The notes under the pieces were generated by a model. That model worked only from the letters and a program-made list of their open reading frames with translations, did not search any database and was not told the DNA's origin. 64,000 nt of DNA from NCBI RefSeq assembly GCF_900100605.1, contig NZ_FNCN01000007.1:1-64000 (forward strand), given 5' to 3'. Position 1 is the first letter of the stretch, and each line of letters opens with the position of its first letter. Made by a program: the position numbers and the translations under genes. This stretch comes from Sinosporangium album (GTDB lineage: Bacteria; Actinomycetota; Actinomycetes; Streptosporangiales; Streptosporangiaceae). Below are positions 23,174 to 32,710 of the stretch, piece by piece.

Positions 23174-24166
23174 ATGGACATATCGATATGGGTTTGGGCT
23201 GCCACGATTGGCGGCCTGCTGCTTGTTCTCGCCTTTGACCTGTGGATTGTGGACCGCGGGGAGCCCCGCGAGTTCACGATGCGGCAGGCGGGGTTCTGGG
23301 TCGGCTTCTATGTGGCCCTTGCGGTGATCTTCGGTATCGGAATCGGGTTGTTCGGCGGCGGCACTGCGATGGGGCAGTTCTTCGCCGGTTATCTGACGGA
23401 GTACAGCCTCAGCGTCGACAACCTCTTCATCTTCTATTTGATCATGAGCCGCTTCGCGGTGCCGAAGATGTACCAGCACAAGGTGCTGCTCATCGGCATC
23501 CTCATGGCCCTGGTCATGCGCGGCGTCTTCATCGCGCTCGGGTCCGCCGCGCTGACCCGCTTCAGTTGGTTGTTCTACGTCTTCGGCGCCTTCCTCATCT
23601 ACACCGCCATCGGCATCATCCGCTCCCACAACAAGCCGGACGACGACCTCAACGAGAACGCGGTCCTGCGCTGGGTGCGGCGCACGCTGCCGACGACCCC
23701 GGACTACGTCGGCTCCAAGATCACGACCAGGATCGACGGCAAGCGCTACGTGACCCCCATGCTGATCGTGATGATCGCGATCGGCACCACCGACCTCCTG
23801 TTCGCCCTCGACTCGATCCCCGCGATCTTCGGCCTCACGACCGACGCCTTCATCGTCTTCACCGCCAACGCGTTCGCCCTGATGGGACTGCGTCAGCTCT
23901 ACTTCCTCCTGGGCGGACTACTCCAGCGCCTGGTCTACATCAGCTACGGTCTCGCGTTCATCCTCGGGTTCATCGGGGTTAAGCTGATCCTCGAAGCGCT
24001 CAGCAGCAGCGGCGTGTCCTGGGCCCCGCACGTGCCGATCTGGGTCTCCCTCTCGGTCATCGGTGGCACCATGGTGATCACCACCGTGGCAAGCCTGATC
24101 AAGGCTCGCCGGGACGCACGCAAGGACAAGGAGGTTGCCGCACCTGCCAGTGCGCAGCAGGGCTAG
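23174..24166 (+). CDS. TerC-family integral membrane protein (Mn2+ exporter-like)
   Basis: 330 residues, ~9 TM helices. TerC/Alx signatures include TEYSLSVDNLFIFYLIMSRF (~75-94), IGTTDLLFALDSIPAIFGLT with paired Asp, and FTANAFALMGLRQLYFLL. TerC/Alx/MeeF proteins export manganese, in several bacteria for metalation of secreted enzymes. The upstream manganese riboswitch strongly supports that role. RBS GGAGGG lies 11 bp upstream of ATG 23174 inside the switch hairpin. Confidence 0.93.
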   Translation: MDISIWVWAATIGGLLLVLAFDLWIVDRGEPREFTMRQAGFWVGFYVALAVIFGIGIGLFGGGTAMGQFFAGYLTEYSLSVDNLFIFYLIMSRFAVPKMYQHKVLLIGILMALVMRGVFIALGSAALTRFSWLFYVFGAFLIYTAIGIIRSHNKPDDDLNENAVLRWVRRTLPTTPDYVGSKITTRIDGKRYVTPMLIVMIAIGTTDLLFALDSIPAIFGLTTDAFIVFTANAFALMGLRQLYFLLGGLLQRLVYISYGLAFILGFIGVKLILEALSSSGVSWAPHVPIWVSLSVIGGTMVITTVASLIKARRDARKDKEVAAPASAQQG

Positions 24167-24208
24167 CGGAAACCGTGGCTGAGGCGCTTTGCTTGTCTAG
24201 TTGTGCGA

Positions 24209-24247
24209 CGCCTTGGTGGAGGATGGGTACCATCCTCCACCAAGGCG
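24209..24247. terminator. 18-bp perfect hairpin after terC
   Basis: CGCCTTGGTGGAGGATGG (24209-24226) pairs perfectly with its complement at 24230-24247 around a 3-nt GTA loop, 42 bp after the terC stop and 45 bp before psd. It has no T run but would be extremely stable. Termination of terC is the simplest role. Confidence 0.78.
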
Positions 24248-24292
24248 GCAAACCGTATAGCTCTAGCCCATAGTCACCACCAAAGGTTGTCC

Positions 24293-24940
24293 GTGTCCCA
24301 CGATTCAGCAAGCACCCCGCCAGGCCGCATGGGTCTGGCGCGCGGCGTCTCCCCGTGGCTGTTCCCCACCGTCGCGGCGACGGCGATCACCTCCTCCCTC
24401 GCGGTGCGCGACCGGCGCTGGGCGTTCGCGGCGGCTCCACTGGCCGCGCTCACCGGGGCCATGCTCTGGTTCTTCCGCGACCCGGAGCGCGAGCCCGGGG
24501 AGGGGCGCGTCCTTTCGCCCGCCGACGGCACGGTGCAGAGCATCGACCCGTGGCCCGACGGCCGCACCCGGGTAGCGATCTTCATGAGTCCGCTCAACGT
24601 GCACGTCAACCGGGCTCCCATGGCGGGGACCGTCACCTCGGTGGAGCATGTGCCCGGAGGGTTCGTGCCGGCGTTCAACAAGGACAGCGACAAGAACGAG
24701 CGCGTAGTCTGGCATTTCAACACCGCAGTGGGCGATCTGGAAGTGGTGCAGATCGCGGGTGCGGTCGCACGCAGGATCGTCCCCTACCTGGCCGCTGGAG
24801 CCAAGGTCACCCGTGCCGAGCGCTTCGGGCTGATCCGTTTCGGTTCCCGGGTCGACATCTACCTCCCCGAGGGCATCGCCCCGGCGGTGTCGGTCGGGGA
24901 CAGGACAGTGGCGGGGGTGACGCGACTTGACCGCGGCTGA
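24293..24940 (+). CDS. psd: Phosphatidylserine decarboxylase (short, Psd-A type)
   Basis: 215 residues from GTG 24293. Two N-terminal TM stretches (~22-38, 44-61) precede LSPADGTV, SPLNVHVNRAP and the self-cleavage site FGS (G184-S185 in IRFGSRVDIY), which generates the pyruvoyl group. It converts phosphatidylserine to phosphatidylethanolamine at the membrane. It overlaps pssA by 14 bp; the pair is a compact PE-synthesis operon. ATG 24329 is an alternative start. Confidence 0.93.
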   Translation: MSHDSASTPPGRMGLARGVSPWLFPTVAATAITSSLAVRDRRWAFAAAPLAALTGAMLWFFRDPEREPGEGRVLSPADGTVQSIDPWPDGRTRVAIFMSPLNVHVNRAPMAGTVTSVEHVPGGFVPAFNKDSDKNERVVWHFNTAVGDLEVVQIAGAVARRIVPYLAAGAKVTRAERFGLIRFGSRVDIYLPEGIAPAVSVGDRTVAGVTRLDRG

Positions 24941-25760
24941 CGCGACGAGCTGGCCCGTGGACGAAGTCGAGGAGGAGCCGAGGGGACCTGTCGGCAAGGC
25001 GTTCCGCCTGTCCGCCGCCGACTCGCTCTCGCTGGGCAACGCGCTGTGCGGTTTCCTGGCCGTCTGCGTGCTGGCCTGGTCGGCGATCCACCAGCTTCAG
25101 ACGGCGCACAAGTTCGTCATCGAGCCTCGCTACTTCGCCACCGCGGCGGTGCTGCTGCTGATCGGTGCGACGTGCGACCTGTTCGACGGCCTGGTGGCGC
25201 GGAGGTTCCGGGCCTCGGCGATGGGAGCCGAGCTCGACAACCTGGCCGACGTCATCAGCTTCGGCTTCGCCCCGTCCATCATGGTGTTCTTCTGGGCGGG
25301 GTTCTCCGGCAGGCTCCCGCTGTGGCTGGCCTTCGTCGCCGCCGGCTGCGTGCTGCTCGCCGGTGTCGTACGGCTGGCGCGCTTCGCCTGCGTCAAGACC
25401 AAGAGCGGCGACTTCATGGGCCTGCCCATCCCCATGGGCGCCATGACCGTCGTGTCGATCGTGCTGCTGTTCCAGCCGTCCTATGTGACGATCGGGGCGG
25501 TCTTCGCGGTGGCGTGGCTCATGGTGAGCCGGATCGAGTACCCCAAGCCGAAGGGGCAGCTCGCCGCCGTGGTGCTGGCCTGGATCATGATCAACGTGGC
25601 CTGTCTGACGGTGTGGGCGGCCTGGCCCGAAGGCGGGGACACGCTCATCAAGGTCGGGGCCAGCATGCAGATCGCGCTGGTGACCGCGATTCCCCTGCGG
25701 GTGCTCATGTTCAAGCGCGAGCAGCGCAAGGGGCGCAGAGAGAGCCAAGAGGTCCTCTAG
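24927..25760 (+). CDS. pssA: CDP-diacylglycerol-serine O-phosphatidyltransferase
   Basis: 277 residues, ~8 TM. The CDP-alcohol phosphotransferase motif D-x2-DG-x2-AR-x7-G-x3-D-x3-D is intact (DLFDGLVARR...GAELDNLAD). It makes phosphatidylserine from CDP-DAG and serine, supplying psd. TTG 24927 inside psd with GGGGGTGA upstream is the best start. The C-terminus is basic (KREQRKGRRESQEVL). Confidence 0.92.
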   Translation: MTAADATSWPVDEVEEEPRGPVGKAFRLSAADSLSLGNALCGFLAVCVLAWSAIHQLQTAHKFVIEPRYFATAAVLLLIGATCDLFDGLVARRFRASAMGAELDNLADVISFGFAPSIMVFFWAGFSGRLPLWLAFVAAGCVLLAGVVRLARFACVKTKSGDFMGLPIPMGAMTVVSIVLLFQPSYVTIGAVFAVAWLMVSRIEYPKPKGQLAAVVLAWIMINVACLTVWAAWPEGGDTLIKVGASMQIALVTAIPLRVLMFKREQRKGRRESQEVL

Positions 25761-25821
25761 CAGCCCCGCGGAGCCTCGTCGCGCTGTGCGCGTCGGCCTG
25801 TGCTTGTCAGCCTGTGCGCGT

Positions 25822-25850
25822 CGGCCCGGTCCACGGTGTGGGCCGGGCCG
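25822..25850. terminator. Hairpin between convergent pssA and bioB
   Basis: CGGCCCGGTCCA pairs with TGGGCCGGGCCG (12 bp with one G-T) around a 5-nt loop. The 149-bp convergent gap also has the direct repeat CTGTGCGCGTCGGCC at ~25784 and ~25812. Confidence 0.68.
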
Positions 25851-25909
25851 CTGCCGTTCCCGACGGGCGCGCGCGGCGGCCTGCCCGCGCCCCCGCCCGC
25901 GGTCCGCCG

Positions 25910-26974
25910 TCAGGCGTTGGCGGCCTCGGTGGTGCCGGCGCCGCGCCTGCGGACCCGCACCAGGTCGGGCCGGCCGTCGTGCTGCGAGGTCTCCGCCTCG
26001 CCGCCTTCCACGACGAACCCCGCGTCGCGGATCATCTGGAGGTCGTCCCGGCCGGCCTGCCCCTCGCTGGTGAGGTAGTCGCCGAGGAAGATCGAGTTGG
26101 CCAGGTGGAGGGCGAGAGCCTGCATGCTGCGCAGATGGATCTCCCGGCCTCCGCCGATGCGCAGCTCAGCGCTCGGGCAGACGAAGCGGACCATGGCGAG
26201 GATGCGCAGGCATCGCTGCGGCGTGAGGTTCCACTCCTTGGCGAGGGGCGTGCCCTGGAACGGGATGAGGAAGTTGACCGGAATCGAGTCGGGGGAGAGC
26301 TCCCGCAGCGCGAACGCGACGTCGACGAGGTCCTCGTCGCTCTCGCCCATGCCGGCGATGAGGCCGGAGCAGGGGGACAGGCCCGCGTGTTTGGCGCGTT
26401 CCACGGTCTGCACGCGGTCGTTGTAGGTGTGGGTGCTACAGATGGAGGCGTATGTCGCGTCGGAGGTGTTGAGGTTGTGGTTGTAGGCGTCGGCCCCGGC
26501 CTGACAGAGTTTGTCGGCCTGACCGTCGGTCAGCAGCCCGAGGCACGCGCACACCTCGACGTCGGGGTGGCTGTCCTTGATCTTGGAGATGGTCGTGGAG
26601 ACCCGGTCCACGTCACGATCCGTCGGCCCTCGGCCGCTCGCGACCAGGCAGACCCGCCGGGCTCCTGCGGCGACACCCACGCCGGCCGTGGAGACCGCCT
26701 CCTCCGGGCTCAGCCAGGTGTACTTCAGCACCTCGGCCTTGGAGCCCACCCGCTGCGAGCAGTAGCCGCAGTCCTCGGGGCACAGACCGCTTTTGATGTT
26801 GACCAGGAAGTTGAGCTTGACCCGGCGTCCGAAGAAGTGCCTGCGGACGCGGAACCCGGCGGCGACCAGATCGAGCAGGTCGTCGTCGGAGGTGGCCAGT
26901 ACGGCGAGGGCCTCGTCGCGCGTGGGCGGTTCCTCGGCCATCGCCTTGTCGGCCAGTGCATCGAACAGGTCCAT
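25910..26974 (-). CDS. bioB: Biotin synthase
   Basis: 354 residues. The radical-SAM [4Fe-4S] motif C-x3-C-x2-C is present in [12 protein letters not shown]. The [2Fe-2S] ligand Cys residues are in [22 protein letters not shown] and [12 protein letters not shown], and the ligand Arg in [11 protein letters not shown]. It inserts sulfur into dethiobiotin. ATG 26974 has GAGGGTGG just upstream. No bioF/bioA/bioD neighbours, so it is a stand-alone locus. The last ~20 residues are a variable basic tail. Confidence 0.95.
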   Translation of the reverse strand: MDLFDALADKAMAEEPPTRDEALAVLATSDDDLLDLVAAGFRVRRHFFGRRVKLNFLVNIKSGLCPEDCGYCSQRVGSKAEVLKYTWLSPEEAVSTAGVGVAAGARRVCLVASGRGPTDRDVDRVSTTISKIKDSHPDVEVCACLGLLTDGQADKLCQAGADAYNHNLNTSDATYASICSTHTYNDRVQTVERAKHAGLSPCSGLIAGMGESDEDLVDVAFALRELSPDSIPVNFLIPFQGTPLAKEWNLTPQRCLRILAMVRFVCPSAELRIGGGREIHLRSMQALALHLANSIFLGDYLTSEGQAGRDDLQMIRDAGFVVEGGEAETSQHDGRPDLVRVRRRGAGTTEAANA

Positions 26975-27131
26975 TGCCACCCTCTCGTCTGCGCGGGATG
27001 TGCGCTGCGTTTGGCATCGTAACCGAGGGCCTCAGAGGAGCCTTTGATCGCCATGTCGCTGATCGGAGAGCGGAATCTATGGGACAGGCCCCTTGCGCGA
27101 CGAGGGGCCGTCCGCTCACAGCCGAGGTTGA

Positions 27132-27157
27132 TTTAAGCTTAAAATAGTTGATGTCAA
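27132..27157. promoter_or_regulatory. MarR-type operator candidate
   Basis: TTTAAGCTTAAA (27132-27143) is a perfect 12-bp palindrome in an AT-rich island, followed by the inverted repeat TTGA-TG-TCAA (27148-27157). Both are typical of MarR-family operators in GC-rich actinomycetes. It lies 20-45 bp before the hydrolase start and overlaps a possible -10 (TAAAAT, 27140-27145). Confidence 0.6.
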
Positions 27158-27176
27158 GCTAGTTCTTGGGGGGCTC

Positions 27177-27959
27177 ATGCCATTCGTTTCCCTGCGCGAC
27201 GCCGAAATCCACTACGAGGTCGAAGGCTCCGGTCCCGGTCTGGTGCTCGTCCACGGCACGGGCGGAAACGCCGAATCCGTCTACGGCGCCTCTCTGCCCC
27301 ACTTCAACGGCGACCGCACCGTGATCCGCCCCAACTTCAGCGGCAGCGGCCAGACGACCGACGGCGGCGGCACGCTGACCGTGGAACAGGTCGCCGACCA
27401 GATCGCCGCCGTCACCCGGAAGGAATCCGACGGTCCGGCGGACCTGGTCGGATTCTCCCTCGGCGCCGTCGCCGTGGCCGCCGTCGCGGCCCGCTACCCC
27501 GAACTCGTGCGCAGGCTCGTCCTCGTGGCCGGCTGGGCGCACTCCACCGGGCCCCGGGACCACCTCTACTTCCACACCTGGCGCGGACTCTTCGACGCCG
27601 ACCGGGAACTGTTCAAGAGGTTCACCACGCTGACGGGCTTCAGCGCGCACGCCGTCGACGGGTTCGGCCACGAGGGGCTCGCCGCGTCCTTCGCGGCGGA
27701 ATGGCCCCCCGCGTCCATGGCCCGCCAGATCGACCTGTGCGCCGCCGTGGACATCCGCGACCTGCTGCCGAAGATCCAGGCGCCCACGCTGGTCCTCGCG
27801 CTCGGCGAGGACACCATGGTGCCGCCGGACGGCTCCCGCCAGCTGCAGGCCGGCATTCCGGGCAGCCGTCTCGTCCAGCTCGACGGCGTGGGGCACCTCG
27901 ACTGGCTCGGTCGGCCTGACCAGGTGGTCGGCGTGGTCAAGGAGTTCCTGGCCGACTGA
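27177..27959 (+). CDS. Alpha/beta-fold hydrolase
   Basis: 260 residues. The oxyanion region is LVLVHGTGGN (~23-32), the nucleophile elbow GFSLGAV (Ser ~94), the acid LGEDTMVP and the catalytic His DGVGHLDWLG. The fold is a typical small-molecule esterase/haloperoxidase-like hydrolase; the substrate is unknown. TTGGGGGG lies 7 bp before ATG. A MarR-type palindrome upstream suggests induction by a small aromatic or lipophilic compound (inference). Confidence 0.88.
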   Translation: MPFVSLRDAEIHYEVEGSGPGLVLVHGTGGNAESVYGASLPHFNGDRTVIRPNFSGSGQTTDGGGTLTVEQVADQIAAVTRKESDGPADLVGFSLGAVAVAAVAARYPELVRRLVLVAGWAHSTGPRDHLYFHTWRGLFDADRELFKRFTTLTGFSAHAVDGFGHEGLAASFAAEWPPASMARQIDLCAAVDIRDLLPKIQAPTLVLALGEDTMVPPDGSRQLQAGIPGSRLVQLDGVGHLDWLGRPDQVVGVVKEFLAD

Positions 27960-27973
27960 CGACACTGACGACA

Positions 27974-27989
27974 CTGACAGCGCTGTCAG
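27974..27989. terminator. Palindrome between convergent genes
   Basis: CTGACAGCGCTGTCAG is a perfect 16-bp palindrome 15 bp after the hydrolase stop, flanked by TGACGACAC direct repeats and followed by a second CAGCGCTG. It could be a terminator or a protein site. The rest of the 256-bp gap is GC-rich, with two TGTCGTGTGCGG(T/A)GCCGTACG copies at ~28033-28079. Confidence 0.5.
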
Positions 27990-28215
27990 CGCTGACGGCA
28001 CTCTCGCGGGCCGGGGCGCATCCCGGCCCGCCGTGTCGTGTGCGGTGCCGTACGCGGTGTCGTGTGCGGAGCCGTACGGCCACCGGCCCCGGACCCCGCC
28101 GCTGCGCGGCGCCGCCTCCCCGTTCGGCGCGAGCCCGGTCGAACGCGGTCGCGGGGCGCCCGGCGGGGGTTCGGGGCGGTGCCGTACGGCACCGCCGGCC
28201 CTGCGGGCGCCGGGG

Positions 28216-28872
28216 TCACCAGCCCCGGGCGCGCCACTCGGGGAGCGCGGGGCGCTCGGCGCCGAGCGTGGTGTCCTTGCCGTGGCCGGGATAGACCCAG
28301 GTGTCGTCGGGGAGGCGGTCGAAGATCCGCTCGGAGACGTCGGCGAAGAGGCTGGTGAACCGCTTCGGGTCGCCCTCGGTGTTGCCGACGCCGCCGGGGA
28401 ACAGCGAGTCCCCGGTGAACAGGTGGCGGCCCTCCTCGCCGGCGTCGTAGAGCAGGGCGATGGAGCCGGGGGTGTGGCCGCGCAGGTGGATCACCTCCAG
28501 GCCGGCCCGGCCGACCTTGACGCGGCCGCCGTGCTCGACGAGCAGGTCGGGGGAGACCGGCAGCTCGGGGGCGTCCAGGGGGTGGGCGATCACGGCGGCG
28601 CCGGTCGCGGTCGCGACCTCGGCGAGGGCGCCCCAGTGGTCGCGGTGGCGGTGGGTGGTGACGACCGCGCCGATGGAGTCGTCGCCGATCAGCGCGAGGA
28701 GCCGGTCGGCCTCGGCAGCCGCATCGATCAGCAGGCCGTCGCCCGTGGCGCGGCAGCGCAGCAGGTAGGCGTTGTTGTCGAAGGGGCCGACGGCCAGCTT
28801 GGAGATGGTCAGCCCGGAAAGCTCGCGGACGTCGGCGGGGCCACCCACCGAGACGTCACCCGTATATGTCAA
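28216..28872 (-). CDS. MBL-fold hydrolase, glyoxalase II-like
   Basis: 218 residues. The zinc motif is THRHRDHWG (H74/H76/D78/H79), with LRGHTPGSIALL, the bridging Asp in FTGDSLFPGG and a final YPGHGKDT His, all intact. It is a compact glyoxalase II/thioesterase-type enzyme. This family is commonly divergent from uvrA in actinobacteria, as here. The link to repair is positional only. Confidence 0.9.
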   Translation of the reverse strand: MTYTGDVSVGGPADVRELSGLTISKLAVGPFDNNAYLLRCRATGDGLLIDAAAEADRLLALIGDDSIGAVVTTHRHRDHWGALAEVATATGAAVIAHPLDAPELPVSPDLLVEHGGRVKVGRAGLEVIHLRGHTPGSIALLYDAGEEGRHLFTGDSLFPGGVGNTEGDPKRFTSLFADVSERIFDRLPDDTWVYPGHGKDTTLGAERPALPEWRARGW

Positions 28873-29112
28873 GGGACGCTCCTCATGGCGATCGATAGCG
28901 GTGATGATCTGCGCGGTCGCTGCGCACCACCCTAGGGCTTGGCCGGGACGGGCTCGCCGCGCCTCGGCGGTCGCCGTACCGGAGGTTCGGACGCGGCGGT
29001 CCGGTGGTCGGTGGCGTCACCGGGCACGGCTGCGGAATTGCATGGGTCCGGGGGTGTTGTCCGGGGACGTAACCTGAGGAGTGCGAGGGGGATCCGGCCG
29101 AGGCCCCCGAAA
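28873..29112. other. Divergent intergenic region, no gene seen
   Basis: This is the left part of the 319-bp MBL-uvrA divergent gap. It is GC-rich with no protein-like frame and should hold the MBL promoter, but no clear hexamers were found. The uvrA promoter candidate is listed separately. Confidence 0.5.
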
Positions 29113-29135
29113 ATGTCAGACCCCCCGGCTAGTCT
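29113..29135 (+). promoter_or_regulatory. RecA-independent (PafBC-type) damage promoter candidate for uvrA
   Basis: ATGTCAG, a 10-bp spacer, then TAGTCT. This matches the mycobacterial RecA-NDp layout (TTGTCRG, N10, TAnnnT) except for the first base, with exact spacing. It lies 57 bp upstream of the uvrA GTG. uvrA is a known member of that regulon in mycobacteria. Confidence 0.6.
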
Positions 29136-29191
29136 GCCCGTGCAGCAGCTTTGACCATTTGACCTATCGGATCTGGGATATCGGGACCGCC

Positions 29192-32032
29192 GTGGCTGAC
29201 CGCCTCATCGTGCGCGGGGCGCGCGAACACAATCTCAAAGACGTCTCGCTGGACCTCCCGCGAGACTCCATGATCGTTTTTACTGGGCTGTCGGGGTCGG
29301 GGAAGTCCAGCCTGGCCTTCGACACGATCTTCGCCGAGGGGCAGCGGCGCTACGTCGAGTCGCTGTCGGCATACGCCCGCCAGTTCCTCGGCCAGATGGA
29401 CAAGCCCGACGTGGACTTCATCGAAGGGCTCTCCCCCGCGGTCTCCATCGACCAGAAGTCGACGAGCCGCAACCCCCGTTCGACCGTCGGCACGATCACC
29501 GAGGTCTACGACTACCTGCGCCTTCTGTGGGCGCGCATCGGCAAGCCGCACTGCCCCCAGTGCCGGCGCCCCATCGCGAGGCAGACACCGCAGCAGATCG
29601 TCGACCGGGTGATGGAGCTTCCCGAGGGCACCCGGTTCCAGGTGCTGGCCCCGGTGGTGCGCGGGCGCAAGGGCGAATACTCCGAGCTGTTCCGCGAGCT
29701 CCAGAGCAAGGGCTACGCGCGGGCGAGGGTCGACGGCACGGTGGTGCGGCTGGAGGAGCCGCCGACGCTGAAGAAATACGAGAAGCACGACATCGAGGTG
29801 ATCGTCGACCGGCTCTCGGTGAAGGAGAGCGCACAGCGGCGGCTCACCGACTCGGTGGAGACGGCGCTGCGGCTGTCCGGCGGCACGATCACCCTGGACT
29901 TCATCGACCTTCCCGACGACGACCCGGGCCGGGAGCGCTTCTACTCCGAGCACCTCTACTGCCCCTACGACGATCTGTCGTTCGAGGAGCTCGAACCCCG
30001 CTCGTTCTCGTTCAACTCGCCGTTCGGAGCCTGCCCCGACTGCACCGGGCTCGGCACCCGCATGGAGGTCGACCCCGACCTCATCGTGCCCGACCCGGAG
30101 CGCCCGCTGGGCGAGGGCGCGATCGCGCCGTGGGCCAACGGGCACACGAGCGACTACTTCCTCAAGCTGACCGAGGCGCTCGGCCACGCCCTCGGGTTCA
30201 CGCCCGACACCCCGTGGGAGCGGCTGTCGAAGAAGGCGCAGAAGGCGCTGCTCCACGGCTACGGCGAGCAGGTCCACGTGCGCTACAGCAACCGCTACGG
30301 CAGGGAGCGGGCCTACTACACCTCGTTCGACGGTGTGATCCCGTGGGTGCAGCGCCGCCACGGGGAGGCCGAGAGCGACTCGATGCGCGAGCGGTTCGAG
30401 GGGTTCATGCGGGAGATCCCGTGCGGCTCCTGCAAGGGCGCGCGGCTCAAGCCCGTCTCGCTGGCGGTCACGGTCGACGGCCTGTCGATCGCCGAGGTGT
30501 CGGCCATGTCCATTGGCCAGTGCGCCGCGTTCCTCGGGGGGCTGGCCCTGTCGGACCGGGACATGCAGATCGCCGAGCGCGTGGTCAAGGAGATCAACGC
30601 CCGCCTGGGCTTCCTGCTCGACGTCGGCCTCGACTACCTCACGATGAACCGCGCGGCGGGCACCCTCGCCGGCGGCGAGGCCCAGCGCATCAGGCTGGCG
30701 ACGCAGATCGGCTCCGGCCTGGTCGGCGTGCTCTACGTGCTGGACGAGCCGTCCATCGGGCTGCACCAGCGCGACAACCACCGCCTGCTGGAGACTCTCA
30801 TCCGGCTGCGCGACATGGGCAACACGCTGATCGTGGTCGAGCACGACGAGGACACCATCGCCGCGGCCGACTGGGTGGTCGACATCGGTCCGGGCGCCGG
30901 TGAGCACGGCGGCCAGGTGGTCGTGTCGGGGCCGGTGCCGGAGCTGCTCGCGTGCGAGGAGTCGCTGACGGGGGCCTACCTGTCGGGGCGCAAGTCGATC
31001 GAGGTGCCGCCGATCAGGCGTCCTCGCGACAAGGCGCGCCGGCTCGTCGTCAAGGGCGCCCGCGAGCACAACCTCAAGGGCGTGGACGTGGAGTTCCCGC
31101 TCGGGGTGTTCACCGCCGTCACGGGGGTCTCGGGATCGGGCAAGTCCACGCTGGTCAACGACATCCTCTACGCCGCGCTTGCCAAGGAGCTGCACGGCGC
31201 GCGCACGGTGCCGGGCCGCCATTCCCGCATCAACGGCATGGACCTGGTCGACAAGGTCGTGCACGTCGACCAGTCGCCCATCGGCCGCACGCCGAGGTCC
31301 AACCCGGCGACCTACACCGGCGTGTTCGACCACGTGCGCAAGCTGTTCGCGCAGACCACCGAGGCCAAGGTCAGGGGCTATCAGCCGGGGCGGTTCAGCT
31401 TCAACGTCAAGGGCGGGCGCTGCGAGGCGTGCGCGGGCGACGGCACGATCAAGATCGAGATGAACTTCCTTCCGGACGTCTACGTCCCGTGCGAGGTGTG
31501 CCACGGCGCGCGCTACAACCGCGAGACGCTGGAGGTCCACTACAAGGGCAAGACGATCTCCGAGGTCCTCGACATGCCGATCGAGGAGGCGCTGGACTTC
31601 TTCGACGCGATCCCGGCGATCCGGCGGCATCTGAAGACGCTCTACGACGTGGGTCTGGGCTACGTCCGTCTCGGCCAGCCCGCGACGACGCTGTCCGGCG
31701 GTGAGGCGCAGCGCGTCAAGCTGGCCTCGGAGCTGCAGCGCCGCTCGACGGGGCGCACGGTCTATGTGCTCGACGAGCCGACCACCGGTCTGCACTTCGA
31801 GGACATCCGCCGGCTGCTCGGCGTGCTCGGGCAGCTGGTCGACGGGGGCAACACCGTGATCGTCATCGAGCACAACCTGGATGTGATCAAGACTGCAGAC
31901 TGGATCGTCGATATGGGTCCGGAGGGCGGTTCGGGCGGCGGCACCGTGGTCGCGACCGGGTCGCCCGAGGAGATAGCCAAGGTCGAGGAGAGCCACACGG
32001 GCCGCTTCCTGGCCAAGATCCTCGATGTCTAG
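29192..32032 (+). CDS. uvrA: Excinuclease ABC subunit A
   Basis: 946 residues from GTG 29192. The first ABC ATPase has Walker [10 protein letters not shown] (32-40) with an inserted zinc knuckle CPQC and the CPYD...CPDC finger. The second ATPase has GVSGSGKST and zinc finger CEAC...CEVCHG. Signature motifs are LAGGEAQR and LSGGEAQR, with Walker [14 protein letters not shown] and [13 protein letters not shown]. It is the damage-recognition subunit of nucleotide-excision repair, acting with UvrB and UvrC. Upstream in-frame codons to 29081 look like leader. Confidence 0.97.
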   Translation: MADRLIVRGAREHNLKDVSLDLPRDSMIVFTGLSGSGKSSLAFDTIFAEGQRRYVESLSAYARQFLGQMDKPDVDFIEGLSPAVSIDQKSTSRNPRSTVGTITEVYDYLRLLWARIGKPHCPQCRRPIARQTPQQIVDRVMELPEGTRFQVLAPVVRGRKGEYSELFRELQSKGYARARVDGTVVRLEEPPTLKKYEKHDIEVIVDRLSVKESAQRRLTDSVETALRLSGGTITLDFIDLPDDDPGRERFYSEHLYCPYDDLSFEELEPRSFSFNSPFGACPDCTGLGTRMEVDPDLIVPDPERPLGEGAIAPWANGHTSDYFLKLTEALGHALGFTPDTPWERLSKKAQKALLHGYGEQVHVRYSNRYGRERAYYTSFDGVIPWVQRRHGEAESDSMRERFEGFMREIPCGSCKGARLKPVSLAVTVDGLSIAEVSAMSIGQCAAFLGGLALSDRDMQIAERVVKEINARLGFLLDVGLDYLTMNRAAGTLAGGEAQRIRLATQIGSGLVGVLYVLDEPSIGLHQRDNHRLLETLIRLRDMGNTLIVVEHDEDTIAAADWVVDIGPGAGEHGGQVVVSGPVPELLACEESLTGAYLSGRKSIEVPPIRRPRDKARRLVVKGAREHNLKGVDVEFPLGVFTAVTGVSGSGKSTLVNDILYAALAKELHGARTVPGRHSRINGMDLVDKVVHVDQSPIGRTPRSNPATYTGVFDHVRKLFAQTTEAKVRGYQPGRFSFNVKGGRCEACAGDGTIKIEMNFLPDVYVPCEVCHGARYNRETLEVHYKGKTISEVLDMPIEEALDFFDAIPAIRRHLKTLYDVGLGYVRLGQPATTLSGGEAQRVKLASELQRRSTGRTVYVLDEPTTGLHFEDIRRLLGVLGQLVDGGNTVIVIEHNLDVIKTADWIVDMGPEGGSGGGTVVATGSPEEIAKVEESHTGRFLAKILDV

Positions 32033-32138
32033 GGCGGATCGCGGTCTTCTCACGCGTGCCCCAGGCGATCTGGGGCACGCTTGAACGCCGTGTGCTCGGC
32101 GTACGTACGCCCTGACATGACGAACGTGGAAGGTGGCC

Positions 32139-32606
32139 ATGACTGAGACGACGCGACGCGCGGTGATGACGGGCGCGGGAGGCGCCGGACTCGCAGCGGT
32201 CCTCGCAGCCTGCGGGGGCGCGCAGGAGACCGCCGCGCAGAACCCCGCGGGGGACGCGCCCGCGGCCGGCGCGGGCGTCGGCGCGGGCGCGGGCGCCGGA
32301 AAGGCGGTCCTGGCCAAGACCGGCGACATCCCCGTGGGCGGTGGCAAGATCTTCGCTGAGGAGAAGGTGGTGATCACTCAGCCCGCGGCCGGGGAGTTCA
32401 GGGCGTTCAGCGCCTCGTGCACCCACCAGGGCTGCACGGTCGCCGCGGTGTCCACGACCATCAACTGCCCGTGCCACGGTGCGAAGTTCAACATCGCCGA
32501 CGGGTCGGTCGTGAACCAGCCGAGCAGCGGGACGGGCGGCCGTCCGATCGATCCGCTGCCCAAGAAGAACATCCGGCTCGACGGCGAGTCGATCATGCTG
32601 CCGTAG
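32139..32606 (+). CDS. Rieske [2Fe-2S] lipoprotein
   Basis: 155 residues. The twin-arginine-like signal TRRAVMTGAGGAGLAAVLAAC ends in a lipobox-like LAAC (Cys ~25), then a Gly/Ala linker and the Rieske domain with both cluster motifs, CTHQGC and CPCHGAKF, then DGSVVNQPSSG and PLPKKNIRLDGESIML. It is likely a Tat-exported, membrane-anchored electron-transfer protein. Partner unknown. Small Rieske proteins beside uvrA recur in actinobacteria. ATG 32139 is preferred over GTG 32133. Confidence 0.9.
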   Translation: MTETTRRAVMTGAGGAGLAAVLAACGGAQETAAQNPAGDAPAAGAGVGAGAGAGKAVLAKTGDIPVGGGKIFAEEKVVITQPAAGEFRAFSASCTHQGCTVAAVSTTINCPCHGAKFNIADGSVVNQPSSGTGGRPIDPLPKKNIRLDGESIMLP

Positions 32607-32616
32607 CCGTCCACCA

Positions 32617-32670
32617 CGAACACCCCAGAGAGATATGGGTCTCTCTGGGGTGTTCGTATACTTTGGGCTT
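32617..32670 (+). terminator. Intrinsic terminator after the Rieske gene
   Basis: CGAACACCCCAGAGAGA (32617-32633) pairs with TCTCTCTGGGGTGTTCG (32640-32656), a perfect 17-bp stem with a 6-nt loop, followed by TATACTTTGGGCTTTTT. It is one of the strongest terminators in the window. Confidence 0.9.
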
Positions 32671-32710
32671 TTTGGTGGTGTTCTCCTGGTCGGGGTACGG
32701 CAAGGCCGTT

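Noticed and set aside
28873-29191. LexA/SOS box upstream of uvrA
   Set aside because: No GAAC-N-GTTC-type palindrome is present; the RecA-independent promoter motif explains the region better.
29129-32377. 1082-residue minus-strand frame across uvrA
   Set aside because: Antisense shadow of a strongly conserved gene; composition is Leu/Arg/Ala/His-rich with no domain.
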